From: Aphrophora alni
Taxonomy: Eukaryota; Arthropoda; Insecta; Hemiptera; Aphrophoridae
Direction: 5' to 3'
Assembly: GCA_963513935.1 (NCBI GenBank)
Contig: OY740769.1
Coordinates: 69,758,212 to 69,822,211 of the forward strand
DNA length: 64,000 nt
Shown in pieces: positions 13,111 through 30,500 of this stretch (the stretch's first letter is position 1; each line of letters opens with the position of its first letter). The position numbers and the translations under genes are program-made. Under the pieces are notes generated by a model, which was not told the origin of the DNA, made no database searches, and was given only the letters and a program-made list of their open reading frames with translations.

Positions 13111-13501
13111 ATAATGCCTGTATGAAAACGATTTTATTTTCATGGTCGTGTTTTCTAAAGATAGTCGAGCAGGTGTTTTTTTTTTTTAATTTAAAGAACT
13201 ACGGCAACATCCTGTATAATTTCCGGTTGACAAACAAAAGAAATGCTTGGGAATAAACTTACGACTTTTACATATACCCTACTTAGAGTAGTGTATCTCA
13301 CATGATGTCTACATTTGCTCGCAGTGTATGTACTGTGCATGTTTTAAAAATAACCTTTATTGGAAAAAAAAAGTCATAACTAGTTTTGGTGTAATTTTAT
13401 TAGTATAAGCAATAAATATTATTAGGATATTTTTAGTATTACAGAAAAGTTGACTATGCATTAACGCTACGCGTTTCCTCGATTCATACAGGAAACAAGT
13501 A

Positions 13502-16083
<2,582 letters not shown>

Positions 16084-16153
<70 letters not shown>
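16084..16153. repeat. (GT)n microsatellite
   Basis: 70 bp uninterrupted GT run. Confidence 0.97.
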
Positions 16154-16158
<5 letters not shown>

Positions 16159-16595
16159 ACTTCAGGGTGTAATTTTGTATTTTTTTTTATGTTGTGGAAG
16201 ATGAGTGATTTTGTTTAATACTTAATATGAATTGCTGAATGAGTAATATTAAAAACGCAAATTATAATGTGAAAAGGGGGGCGAGTTAATCATAATAACA
16301 TGGATTATAATTCATGTAAACATGTGAGTAGTTTATTTGCATATGAGTGTTAATTATTATAATGCTTCTTTTCTTAACGTTTTATATTGCCACGACTTCC
16401 AAACACTTCAAACTATGAATCCACTTATAAATGAGAGATTAAATCATTCTCTAAATTTTCATAGAGTTTCTAAACCTAAACATTTTACTTTCTTCCTACC
16501 ATTTATTAAACGAGGGTTGTACCAGGAAAACGTGGGTTATTATTAGAGGAAACAGGAAAACGTAAACATTTTATTAAAACAGTATTTATTGTAGT

Positions 16596-16734
16596 ATAGT
16601 TAATTACCTTAGAGGTTGTCCTTAGTCCGTATTATAGTTATGGCTACAGCGCTGTTTCGCCGAACACTGTCGTAACAGCGATGTAGCCATAACTATAATA
16701 CGGACTGAGGACAACCTCTAAGGAAATTAACTAT
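16596..16734. repeat. foldback element, 61-bp arms, ribozyme-like core
   Basis: Arm 16596-16656 pairs with 16674-16734 with about three mismatches in 61 bp and a 17-base loop. The inner part reads ggctacagcgctgtttcgcc on plus. On minus this becomes ggcgaaacagcgctgtagcc, the same core as at 24.4 and 35.1 kb. The rest of the arms has no similarity to the other loci, so each core is bracketed by its own inverted flanking sequence. It could be a small MITE, or a snap-back product of a retroelement insertion. Confidence 0.8.
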
Positions 16735-19700
16735 ATTATTTATTAAACAGTCTAAGGCTACACATTATACTTTATAAAATTTATTGAAGACTTACTATTG
16801 TTAAATCTGTTAATATTCTTGATAATGAACATATAATAAGTATTAAAACAGAGTGCTTGTTCCCATTACATGATTTTGAAGCGATATAAAATACTCTTCT
16901 TCTTTCTATTGTTTGTGGTGGTAAACCTCAAACAACATTAAAAATTGTTTAATGTTTATTAAAGGAATTTTACATGTGAAATGTCGACTTAACATTTTTT
17001 TATTTTACTATACAATAATATAATAAATTTCTGAATTTAGGTAATTTGGTAACAATAGATAGGAACTTGTCGAGTATACTTAGGGAAATCATATACTTAA
17101 TTGTAACTCCATAGTTTTATCCGTTCAAACAATGGTAAATTAATAAATGTTTTTCGGTGGTTTTATTTCAAACTTTAGGTATACGGGAAAAATAAATAAG
17201 CTCTCCAGGGTACTGAATGAGATGTACATATCAAATTCAATTTACAGATAAACTGACACAAATAATAACAAACATTTCTTGGTTTCTAGTATTTGTTTAC
17301 ATGTGGATTACTTTTTAGTATGGAACAATTTAAAAAATGAACATTGTAAAATTAATTTTCCCCACAGCGACCATGAAACATTGACATAAAATATGATGAC
17401 AGGTGAATATATGAATTTAAAACACACGATTACAAGGTGTATTAAAGAGTGGTAAAGGTAAAATTAATTGTTTTAGATATTTTTCATTATGGACCGAGAA
17501 AATAATATTTATCTTTCTTGTTTTTTTATGCCTTTACATATGTAATGTACTTTGTTTTTATTATGAAATTATATTGAATTGAAACAGTGTCGAACTATAT
17601 AAAATTTAATGATTTTTCTCGGTAACTATTCCACTCAAGGATTTGATGATCGGTAGCTTTTCGATACCTATATACTGAAGTTTGTGAAACTATGAAAAAG
17701 TAATTCCATCCTTAAAGTCGAATTAGTTTAGATACAAAAATATACGTTTCTACAATATGTTACCCCATCATTATTAAATTCCTGCATATTAAAACTTGAT
17801 CACATAACCCCCCTCCCTCTTCTGTACTTTCCATCAAATCGACAACATCAATGTAATCAATTTATATGAAAATACAGTATTTGTACCTTTGTTTTATAGT
17901 ATGCTGTGAGAGAACCCAATTTAAGTTTTTACATTAGGTAGTCGTACATGTTTTAATATATCTCGCATTTTTTAAGACGTTAACCTAAATAATTATAATT
18001 GATTACAGAATGTTAGTAAACAATATTGTATTGTTACCAGGCTTACAAAAAATAAAGCGAACATAAAGGAAAACTTGAATATTAAGTTAAATCTTGATGC
18101 AGACTAAAGTTTTTCGTTTTTGGAAACAATATTAAAATTGGTGAAAATAATGTAAGATCGCTTGTAATGTTAAATATGTTTTTTTTTATAATTTCAACTT
18201 CATTTTAGTAACTATAATAAATGATAAAACATAAAGAAATATGTTTGTATGTAATTATTTTTATTATTAGTTTAAAAGTTGGCTAACCTAATTGTTTAGT
18301 TCCAGGTAAGTTTCAGAAAGATTTTAAAATAACAGAGCTGCTCTACATATGTAAATTTTATTCCTTAAATATAATTACTAAAAGAGGTAATACATTACAT
18401 ATAGTTAAAATAGTAGATACAACTTGTATGACTCTTATGATCTATTTACACTTGTAAATTATTGAATGTACATTTATTTCAAAATACATTGAACTTGTGT
18501 ATAATTCTTTATGGAACGGAAGTAGTTACGTAACTTCATCTCCAACAGTTGACTTCTATCTCACTGAAAAAGCGTATTTATGTTGCTCGTTTTGTTAAAA
18601 TTAGGTACCAAATAGTTTTTTTAATATTCTTTTGAAACCCTTTTTTGAGTAAAAATTTAAATTGATTTAATTTATTATGTATTGAATTTTACACAAGTGG
18701 TGATCTACCAAAAATAATATTTGTATTGTAATATATAATTACAAAAATTTGGTTTAGGGCAAACGTTATTTATACAATATTTATTCTTGTTTTAGCGGAT
18801 AATGTTACGAGGTTGTTCATTCTATTTATTAGTCATGTTATCTTGATGTTTGTTATGAATGATATTTTTATAGTTTATTATATGATGAATGTATAGTGTT
18901 CATATTATAAGGTGTTATTTGTGTTAGAATAATTCCTACAGGGAGAGATTAATGCAAATATTGAAGTATAAGAGCTTTAAATATCGCTGATCGAAAGAGA
19001 AAAATATATATCGTAAAAACTGACTTTATTTGACGCCAACAGTGGAACTGATGCATCTTCTTTTAGCATAAATTATTTCAAAATAAAAATAAAATAAAAT
19101 ATATAAATATTATTCAATTATTTTAAATAAAAAACAGCACACTGTCCTTCACTGTATCAACCATTGCTTTTTTAAAAGAAAATACACCGATTTAAATCCG
19201 AATTTCACATTATAAATTACTAATTGTTTTCAACCAAAATTCTACACTGTCATAATAAATAATTACATGTATTTATTGTCGATTTTGCAAATTTTACTCT
19301 TTAAATATTCTAGTTTCACATGTTTTGAAATTCACACACGATTATTTTATTTCAACAAAAATCCTTGTTTCACATCACGAAAGTTATTCATTACAATAGT
19401 GTTTATAACTATTAAAAATAAATAACACAGCCGAAATCATTTGTCAGTTGTCATATGTTTCCTTAACTGGATTACATAGCTAACTGATCATTTAAAAATG
19501 GTATCACACTTAATAAATATTTAATGTCGTGCACAATAATATACAAATGTTTCTGCATGTCGTATGCTGGTTATCAAAGTGATGTTTCATTCAGCTGTTA
19601 CAAAATGACACTAGTTTGAGAAACATCAATTTCGATGGGCTTATTATGACAAATTATAAATATTAGACCACTGTGATTCAACCATCTAATGACTTTAAAA

Positions 19701-22233
19701 TGTAGTTGAAAAAACATGTGGCGAATCAGTAATATATTCCACTCTGGGGAAATATAAATAAACAGCTTTCGTGTGACAATTATAAGCAGAAATATAAAAG
19801 TTAATTAATACAAAATAAATAACTACTTCTTTTAATTAATGCTAAATCTAAAAACGCTAATAGCCTTGTTTTCACATTTTGGCCTATGAATGTAAATTAC
19901 GACCTTCTCATATTGTTGGTTTATCTCTATATATTATATTAATGGGTATAAAGACAGAAATTCAAACTACAGCATTTTTATTGTAGACATATTAAAATTA
20001 AGAAAGTTCAATGGAAAAGTTTTAAATATCTGCCATTGTAAATAATTTTACACAAATACTTGTATTTTGCAGTGTCCAACGTACTCAATTAAATTAATTT
20101 TTAACATTAATTTAATTAAATTAATTAACTTTGCAATCAACTTTAGTTAATTTTATGATGAACAATAAAATTAGTTCAACTTAATAACATCGCTCAAACT
20201 ACACAGGCACGTTTGTACCAAAATATGTTACGTTACTTCTTAATGAAAGATCTATAGTAATGAAAATTCAAGTTTCAAATAATTGTAAATAGCTACCAAC
20301 GTTCTGATAATTTTATAGTAATAGGCCTAAATAACATGATATTTATAATAATTTATACTTTTGAAGAATATGTAATTAGTCCCAATTTTATGAGCCATGA
20401 AACTAGAGTGAGAACAGGCTAGTAAGACTCCAATACATCATATCAACAACATTCTTGAATCTCCTAGCACTAATTATGCCGTACACACAACAAAAAACAC
20501 TATATTTTACAAACTCAGGGCCGAATGCCATCGTTGAGCCCATTGAAGCTGAAGTGGAACTGGACTATTACTAACCCCAACAAAATTAATTTAATCCGAT
20601 AAAAAATATTTGATTCTAAAAACATCCAATACTTAATTTTGGTACCGTTCCCAGACACACGCAGATTTCTACCCATTTTCAACCTTTCAGTTGCTGTCCT
20701 CCCTGCCCTCTTAGGATTATTTATTTATTTCATTTCCATACCAATACTATTCTTTTCTAATCGTGACCGTAATATGATTAATTCTAACTCGAATTATTCT
20801 TAGGCAGTCAAATTTCTTCTTTTCTTTTTACTTTTTCTAAACTTTCATTTTTGTTCATATGCAATAGCGGGGACTTTATAATATCACAATTATTTAAAAG
20901 TAAAATTTTTATGTAAATACTGTGATATAAAAGAATTACCCCTTTGAAGATAAAAATTGAATATATTAGCACCGGTTATTGCAATTGATATATGATTTTA
21001 CCAATAGAGTAACACAAATAAATAAAAGACATTAAATTATAAATATAAATTAACGCCGTTGATATTTTTCGGCTTTCGGTTTTTCAACAAAAAAGGGAGA
21101 TTGAGAATGAGTACAAATAGCACTGAATCAAACGTATATATCCCGAATTAGTAATATATTTTTTGAACTTATATTCTGAATAAAGTTATTTATATATTGT
21201 TAAATTGTATTTTATGGAATTCTTTGGTTACGCGACACCTTCACTTTGTAAATGTCCTTACAGTTATAAATTGGAACACTTACTTTACTCTCCATTAATG
21301 TCAATATCCTACGCTAAGGCACTTCGGATCTTTTTCATTGTCACAGAAGAAGAATTATATTTTACATACATTTTGAAAGTTACTAAACTTAATAAAAGGA
21401 AGAAGATCAACTACCTGTGATCTTTTTTTAACTTTAAACTAAATCAATCAGTTGTTCAGTTATCTAATTAATGTTTCTTTATTTTTTAATAAAATTTTAC
21501 AATTTCTTTTAGTTTTCTTATATTTATACTAATTACAAATATTTAAACCTTCTTAATTACTAAGAATCCAGAATGACTCTAATTGTTGTGACACATATCT
21601 AACTCTACGTTATCTTCTAATAATTATATGACTCTGGAATAATTACAAAGTTTATACGCGAATTTCGCTCACCCTGCTTTCCACTCATATGGATGCTAGT
21701 CTGAAGTCTCAATTCTCCTAGGAAGCTCTTACTCGCCAAGTCCGTCTGGCTATAATTCAAGAATTACGCAGCACCTTATTGCACACCTTAATCAATCTTG
21801 GTCCAATGACCGCGTTTCCTCCCACCCAAGGGTTTATATATCATTATAGCATCAATAACGTCTGTCTTGCTTGCAAGGTAAGCAATTTCGTCCGTTTTAC
21901 AGGTCTGTCAAAACAACTACACTATTATCATATCAACAGTTTAAAAACAGTTCCACATTAAAAAATAATAGCATTTAATACATATGCTGACATTAACATA
22001 ACATAAATGTTTACCTCATATAGGCCTGTAATAATTTTACACTTGTTTTCATACTTTTTTGTTCCTCTACCAATTGTTATTAGATTTATATATCATGTGT
22101 TTTAAAGTACACTGGTTTCAAAATGTATATCGTCATTATGAAAAGACGCTTATCAGTTCTTCTTAAAATAAAATGTAGGCTTTAAAATTTTAATTATTTG
22201 TCTTATTGGCCTTTTTAGAAATTATCTGGCATG

Positions 22234-22235
<2 letters not shown>
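16735..22235. other. AT-rich non-coding stretch with old repeat copies
   Basis: No gene recognised. Segments 16,810-17,000 and 18,694-18,966 are diverged copies of sequence at 25.6-26.4 kb. Around 20,085-20,150 there is a cluster of ttaatt/aattaa palindromes. At 21,640-21,850 GC content rises slightly and a TATA-like ggtttatatatc occurs, with no open frame to go with it. Confidence 0.45.
18694..18966. repeat. dispersed old repeat, copy 1
   Basis: Aligns by eye with 26,158-26,406. Shared anchors include caagtggtgatctaccaa versus caagtaatgatttaccag, then tgttatcttgatgtttg versus tgttatcttcatgtttg, then tgttatttgtgtt in both. Both copies end near an attgaag motif. Divergence is high, so it is old. 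Confidence 0.6.

Positions 22236-22266
<31 letters not shown>
22236..22266. repeat. poly-T run of 31
   Basis: 31 consecutive T. It could be the reverse-strand poly-A tail of a retroposed sequence, but I found no recognisable element attached. Confidence 0.9.
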
Positions 22267-22269
<3 letters not shown>

Positions 22270-23176
22270 GTAGTACTATTAAATAATTATATTAATGGTT
22301 TTATATAGTATTTTTTTTTATTATTATTAAAACGCGATAGGATATCAATGAGGGTAACATAATTATTAAATACCATTAATATTAGCCTAATCCAAGCTTT
22401 AAAAGGTTTAAAATGAAACGTATTTATTTGTACGTAAATAAGTCTTAACTCTCTTATTTCTCAGACCAAACCACACTCTAGATAAATAGCACTTCACAGG
22501 TTAATTTTATTAAATTAATTCCGAGTATAATATTCTAATTATAATAGTAACTGCATACAACTCTAATTGTAATATAGGTAGATAAAGGTTGCAGGGCCGT
22601 TAAAGCTCACGCTGTTTGGTGAATATCCCGTACGTTCAAACCTTCGTTTCTTTTTAATTAAATTCATGCATTTAAATTAATCCCACTCCTCATTCTAGTT
22701 TCCCATATTGAGGATAGCCCTACTCTTGATTAACACGCCCATTTATTTGTAATAATTTTCGCGGTCCGATAACCCCATTTCTGAAAACTTATCCCGAAAT
22801 AATAAGTTAGAATAGTTCACTAAAGAATTAAGTTGCACAAATTCGCAGGACTCAAATAAAATCCCATTTCTTGCCGAACGCTCTCGTCCTCCTCTCCACT
22901 GACGTCACAGGCCTTTTGTCTCAGGAGCAGATGACAGCTGATCCTCCGCCTTCTCAATACTGTGTGGTTGGTAATCTGGCTGGTGATCGCTAATCGTACA
23001 ACCGAGATTGTACTACCATTCGAAGGCTCAACCACAATACCACCAAATCACTATCCCTTATGAATGTTCATGGGACCGCCTCACATGGTCAAAAGAACAT
23101 TTTATGAATATGTTTTAATTTTAGGAAGAATGTTTCATTTAATAAAAAATATGTACTAAGCACCTTTGCTCGATAG

Positions 23177-23178
<2 letters not shown>
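22267..23178. other. non-coding, moderately GC-raised in the middle
   Basis: 22,600-23,060 has more C and G than its surroundings and contains a CRE-like tgacgtca near 22,900. A reading frame of 71 codons on minus (23035-22820) matches nothing I know. No gene called. Confidence 0.35.

Positions 23179-23229
<51 letters not shown>
23179..23229. repeat. (AT)n microsatellite
   Basis: About 50 bp of alternating AT. Confidence 0.95.
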
Positions 23230-23231
<2 letters not shown>

Positions 23232-24377
23232 TCTCAAGATATTATATAAATGTTTAACAAACCCAGGGCTAAACACACGTTTACTAATTTAGTGCTACCG
23301 GTTCTGCTCATAGTAATTAAGTGTAATATTTTGTTTCCAGTGTTAGGGTTTAACACAATAGGGCGGAGACAGCTGCAGAGCGATGATTTCCGTTTTAAGA
23401 AGGAGTCGCACAACTTCTGGCAAACAAATTAAACCCTCTACCTTTTATACTGTTCTTTAGAAAACCCCGTTTTGTATAACAATAGAGAAGAAGGAATAAT
23501 TTATAAAATTATTTATAAACTATTATATTTTATTTTGTTATATATTTTATTATTACAGTAGTTATTTTGCGCAATAGCATGTAACATTAAAACTCTGTAA
23601 ATGCATTTCAAACACTAACATTTTCTCACGTAGAGCTACAATTGATGATATTTTTTGTTTCGAAGTTTATTTATTTTACAAATTATTTTAGTATAATTAA
23701 ATCCCATACATTATATTGTTGAACATATTTGAAGATAATTGATCGCAGTTTTTAAACATTATTTTATTTTTTTCTTATTTTCATTTAAGTTGGCAATTAT
23801 TAACAAACTTACCAACAGATTTTTTGCCTAACAAACTTCTCTTACTGTTTGTGAAATCAGGAGATTTTACTAATTTTATACAAAGTTGGGAAAATAATTA
23901 CACTCTCTGAAGTGTACTAAAATATATTAAATTTTTATATAATATAATATTATATATATACAAATATATATATACATTTAAGGTTATTTGACACCATTTT
24001 ATTCCTGATTGTATATAGTAGCAAAGCAATTTTCCATAAATTATATTAATGTTATAACCCTGTAATACACTATATTGTAATATGTTATAAATTGTTGAAG
24101 ATATTATTTCCGTTTCCTTTACAAAGTTTCCTTCATTTATTACAGTGTAGACGCTTTAGATGCAAAAGATGTCTTATGTGTTGGCTTTTATATCGTATCT
24201 CTAAATACAAAGTTGATACGTTTCTTGTATTCGATAAATATTATAGCAAATAGGCTACTCTTTCTTGGAACACTTGTCATAAATTTATTACGTTTTGAGT
24301 TTAATTGTTTAATGCTTTGTACGGTAATTATTTTTTAATTTAATGTAAATGCAGATATTTCTTGTTGAAACTCCACA
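23230..24377. other. non-coding spacer
   Basis: AT-rich, with interrupted AT repeats near 23,935-23,975. No gene or structured repeat seen. Confidence 0.45.
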
Positions 24378-24557
24378 TTTAAGGATTAAATAAAACAATA
24401 AAGCTAAAGTTAAAAAAAAAAATTAATAATATAAATGAGCTACAATTGTTTCGCCTTGCGTCATCATCGGATATCGCCCATTAACAATTGTAGCTCATTT
24501 ATATTATTAAACTATTTTGAAACTTTAGCTTTATTGCTACATTTAATCCTTAATTAC
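24378..24557. repeat. foldback element, about 75-bp arms, ribozyme-like core
   Basis: Arm 24378-24450 pairs with 24483-24557. The inner 28 bp (taataatataaatgagctac plus aattgtt) are perfect; the outer part, around aataaagctaaagtt and aaggattaaat, pairs with small indels. The central 32 bases run tcgccttgcgtcatcatcgg and on. On minus, the junction reads ggcgaaacaattgtagctc, preceded by gatgatgacgcaa, matching the architecture at 16.6 and 35.1 kb. Confidence 0.8.
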
Positions 24558-27500
24558 TTTTTGTTTTTATATCTGCTTATAGACTGTGTTGCATAAGTGT
24601 TCGGCTAACAAATGTGTATTACCGTATCTGATAATAGAAAAAAAAATAAACTTACAAGTAAGATATAGCTAAGATTCCTAAATATGAAGTATTTTTTACT
24701 ACAACATTTAAAGAGATAAAACACACAAAAGACATATATAAAAACATTGAATTTTAAATTTGATATTACATGATTGTGTTTTAAATAGATTTCAAAATAG
24801 TATAGGACTTGATGTTGTCCCTAGTAGAACTAGTGTCGAAAGTATGTTTTAGTAAATAGACTTTGTTTTTTATACACAATCTGGTTTATCTAAAATATCT
24901 AGAATGTTTGGAAATATCTTAAAAAATATCCCACAATTACCAAAATGAGGTTCTAAACAAAATTTATATTAAGTTTTTATTGAAATATGTATAAAAAATG
25001 GGCATTTAGCATGTAACTCAAATGTCACAAAACATGAGTGCATTTATGACATTTAACCATACACGGTGAAGTTTGCATTTTGTGCTGTACAATGTTTTAT
25101 GTTGTTTATGTATTTATTAACTATAATAATAATGAAACGAATATGTGAAATTATTTTTACCTGAGGATAAAGTTTCCACGCCGAAAACGTAAGTAAAAAT
25201 AAAATAAAATAGTACTGGTGGATCGAATAAGGTAATGATTTATGTGAAATGATTGTTAGAAAATCCTGTTGGTTAAACAAGTTCATAATAATAATGACAA
25301 TTAAAACAATTCATAAAAGCGTATAATTTATGTATTTGTATATGAGCATCTACTAAGAAATGGTTTCATTTTGTCTGATGTTTCAACGAATAACAATTGT
25401 CAGTGTTATCCGTGCTTCTAAAACATCCTGGAAGTTATTGCAGAGTAGAACACTGTAACAGGACCTATAACACGCGAGTTGTCACCATTACCTGCATATT
25501 TCATTATAATAGGATTTAGTGATAAATACATTTATTTCTTGCTAAGGAATCTGATAATGGGTTTGATAGTGAACATGTTAGGTGTAACTTCTAGAACTTT
25601 ATCATTAAAATCTCCAGTATAACAGAGTGCTTGTTCCCATCACATGGTTTTTAATGAGGTAACACCATTCTTTATATGGGATTTGTTGGTAATACCCTTT
25701 AAAGTCATTTGTTATACTTAATTAATTATTTTTGGTCCTCTATTTATGAAAGGTACACTTAAAATTTCGACTCAATATTTAAAAATTTATTTGTGTTATA
25801 TCAGGTTAAAAGTTACGAAATTTTGCAAATTAAATAATGTAGTAATGAGAGAGCCCCTTTACTTACATACGTTTTAATATTTAATTATAAATGTTAGCAA
25901 TGGTAATATATTTTATAAATGAAAATAGTAAATAGAAGTTACATAAACAGTTTTATGAAACGGATTAATTGTTCGAGTGCCCATCTACCTGTTCAATTAT
26001 TTCCCATAAAAATAGTGTATTTATTCTACCCAATTTATTGAAATTAAGTAGAAAATAGGGTTTTAAACAAGTAATTTGTTTAACATTTTCTTTTAAATGT
26101 TGCTTCTTTTCAGTGGATATTAGACTGGGTTTCCTTTAATAAGTATTGACTGTTATGCAAGTAATGATTTACCAGAAAATAATATATTTATTATGAAAAC
26201 GTTTTATTCTACAACTTTAGAAGATATTACTATTATTAATCCAAGTTATTATTATTATATTTATTATTTATGTTATCTTCATGTTTGCTACGACTGATAT
26301 ATTGTTTGTTAATTCTATGATGGATTTTTGGTCTTTATATTGTACATGAACTGTTATTTGTGTTGCAAGAGTTACTATAGGAGAATATTATTGAAACTAT
26401 TGAAGAGGTTGAAATTTAAAAAAGTCAATCAGGAAAAAAAAGTAATAATAATAAATGTTTGACTTAACTAATTTGTTTATCATACAATTTTCAGTTACAA
26501 TATCAACTATTGCACATTTTAAACAGAATACTCCCAAACCAATCCAATTATAAATTACCTCTCTATTGCAATAAAACTTCAAATCTTACGTAAAATATTA
26601 TAAAGTACATTTAAAGTCGATAATTCCAACTTTAATCAAACTAAATCTCCGGTAGTTTTCCATGTTTTGGAACGCGCACAGAAAGCGTTATGAGAATCGT
26701 TCGTGTTAAAATAAAACCAAGTTACACTTCAATAATTTAGATAACCAACAACCTATATATTTTAGTCAAATTATAACTACTAAATAAAAATAAAACAGGA
26801 CAACACTCTTAGGAAGTAGACATGTTTTAGTAACTACATTTTACAGTTAAAAAATGGCTCCTTAAAAATGGCAATGCACATATAAAATATTTAACTTAAA
26901 TTATATAGTTTTCAAGGTTGTTAAAAAGATGTCTAATAAACTGTAAAAAATATCATATTTCGAGAACTATTAGAATACGTAGCACACCTGACCTGCATAT
27001 TATTACGCAAATTTTCAAATGTTAGATAACCATCAGACTGTTGGGATCAGACCAGTTAATAAAAGTTGTTCTCTAAAATTGAATGAAATGATTTTTTTTT
27101 TGAAGCTATAAGGATTAATTTATTATATTTTGCTAATTAAAATCTTATATAATTGTAAAATGTAACTAATTTTCAGAATTTAAAAATGTAACTGTATAAA
27201 AATAATTATAAGTCATCATTTATTTTCAGAAGCTAACATTTGTACCTTTATTGGTCGTATATAAACAATAGAAATGAACATAAACTCACTTAAACCCATC
27301 AGACATTACACTTATTCATTATTCATTTTTAAACAGATTTTCCTTATATTTAGAATAAAGAAAACCACTAAGTACCTAATATTACAAAAGAACATTTTAA
27401 AGATTTTGACTTATTTAGCAAGACTTAATTTATGTAATACCAATAATAATATACGTTACCATGACTTTAATAATTGAATTAAAGTTAAAATATACATATT

Positions 27501-30500
27501 TATCTATATATTTAACACATATTTACAGTACGTTTAAACTATAAGGTCAACTGTTTAAATAAAAGGTGAACAGGTAACCAGACAAGTATTGTGAATATAT
27601 GCCTGATTCACTATTCATTGCCCTGTGCGCCAAAAGTCATCAGTCTCAACAATTTCGCCTGGAACATTAAGTGAACTTCTTGGGATTTAGTTAAACGTGC
27701 TTTATTCAATCTAGTTCTAAGGGTTAATTAATACTGTACAGTTAGAAATTTTTCACGTGCAACATGACCAATGTATTTGATATTTTAAATATATACTGTG
27801 TTGGAAATACAGTTGTAACAGCTATTGTCAAGATAGGACCTAGAGTACATGAAATATAATCGAACGTGGTATATTCATGATTGGTGAGGATCATGATCCT
27901 ATAAAACGATTTATATAATCGTGCTAATTAGAATAAATAAAAGTGTGCTCGTTCAAAAATAAGATTTTTTGTATCATTTCTATAAGTCTTAGTTTTTAAC
28001 AGATTTTCACCTAATTTAATTGCTTATTTATGATATGGTCTAGACAAGTTGTGTATTAATAAATTTCGAAAATTAATGTGTATATAATTGCTCTTTTAAC
28101 AATAACACTTACTTGTTGGATATAAAAAGAATTTGGTAAAATACTGTATTTTTTTGTTATTATAGAACTTTTACTTTACAATGAGATGGAGAAAATCTTT
28201 AATGGAAAAATGCAGAAAAAAGTCATTTTTTTATAATAAGATGTTCTATGATTATCAAAACTTCTTGAATATACAATCGTTGCTTTTAAAGAATACCAGT
28301 ACTACCACTTTGAGCTTGTATACAAATATATTATTCCGATCGTGTAGACACAAGCTGCTTGATTTTACATGCGTTTTCCGCTATTAATAGTTCAGTTAAT
28401 TATTATTAAACAATTATAAAGATAAAATATCAATATGCCCTTTTGAGATATTCGTACATCGTACTACAATACCAAATATAATTTCGAATATGTATGACGA
28501 GTTGTACGAGTATTAAGGTTGGTGTTGTTATGTAATAAGTACAAAAAAAACAAACAAACATATTTTAGTTAAAATGTATGGAAAATTTCAAATTCAGATG
28601 TTATGAGGTGATAACTAAATGTTAAAATTTCAAAAAAATAGATATAAACATACAATGTATACATGAGGTAGGATATCATTATCATTATAAGAGGTAAACT
28701 GAATATTGGTTGTAGTGTAAGAGTCTGTCTTGGGTATTACGTACCTCAGCTTACTCTCACTGTTCTAAGCCAATGATAAATTACTACACAATTCTGTTGT
28801 GTATGGGATAATGGAAGATGAAAGTGGAGTGGAGTAGTAAGAAGTGGGAGGGGACGAGGGATATCCAGTTGACTCCTAAATTGTTTTTATTTACTCGTAC
28901 AATTGAAATGAAATAAATGAAACAAATGAAATAAACGGAATTTTTATTTTTTATTATTAATTCTCTTAATAATATTTGTAATTGTGTACACTGTCTTACT
29001 CAAATTTTGCAATTAATATTAAATAAAATGTACACCAGAGTCAATTACAAAGACCCTTTAAAATGTTAATTTCACAAAGCGTGACGGTACTCTCGCCGAC
29101 CCAATGATTCGGAGACAAAAGAGAAGATTAAATTTTTACAAGTTCATGTGTATGAATTTTAATTTTTTAATAAATAAGATATATAAAAGACTATTTACTC
29201 GTATGTAGCATCTAACTGACTATTAGCTAATATTCAATTTCACTCTTTTTTTGGGTGAAAAAAACCAATGCCAAAATACAAAAACATGTGAATTTATATT
29301 ATAAGAAAAATTAAAACATTATTATAATCCACTTTTTTTTTTTTATATACAAAATTAATTGTTAATTATATCAACGTTTCTTTTTTCTCATAACATTATA
29401 TTTGACTTCCATATTTAAATACCTTTAATTTTAAAATAGTTCATTTACATTATTATCAAGTTTCATTTCTTTATTTATTTTCCTAATGATATTTTGGTGC
29501 AACCATATATTATAATAATTATATTATAATATTGGGAAATGCTGTATTTATTTCGTTTAAGGTTATTGAGTCATTTTGTATATTTTTAATTAACAGATTT
29601 TTGTATCCCAATGTTGCTCAAAAAACATAAACTGTATAATTGCGTGAAGTTGACCATCAGCTAATATAAAATATATACAAACTTAGTAAAGACTGTTGGT
29701 TTTAGATGTTTAAACTATCACGATTATTAAATTGGATCACTATAATATTGTAATTTACGTCTTAAGTCTATTAGGGCTCTTTTAATGTATGAATTGTGTG
29801 CACTAAGTTAATTAAACATTTAACATTTACAGTAAACATTTCACATTAAACAGTTAATTACACATTTGTGTTGTTAATGTACAATTCTTATTTAATATTT
29901 CAGTATAATTCTAAGCATCTGTTTCATTATCTTTTATTCTCGATAAATATTGTTGATTTTATTTTAAATTTCAATTGTTTAGTTCTTGATGTTGCCAGTG
30001 CATGATAGATTCTTACGATCAAATTGCAAACTAATAGGGTTTATACAGTGGGACAAATATGCCTTATGCTTTGTGGAAAATTACCTAAAATTATGTATAC
30101 AAATAATATTAACAATTTAATACTAAATTCATACTACAATTCATATAAGAAGCTCTTTTAATAACGTTTTAATTTGTAATACGCCACTATATTTTTCTAA
30201 CATAGATTTGCAGACATTATTTTAATTTTATTCTAATTCCAATGTATAATATAATACAAAATTTATTTTCACCATCTTATTGTTGATTGCTTCTTAATTT
30301 CATGATAATGTTATTATCGTGGCTAATTAATTTATTATGTATAATAAGTATATTCAGCATTTTGATTTCTAGCCATGGAGATTTAAATATTTTATGTTCT
30401 TTATTGTTATATTTAGATGTTTTATATCGTGCCAGTTATGCTAGGCATACGTAAGTTATGGACATGGTTACACCTAACACGATGTTTCATGAAGATTACT

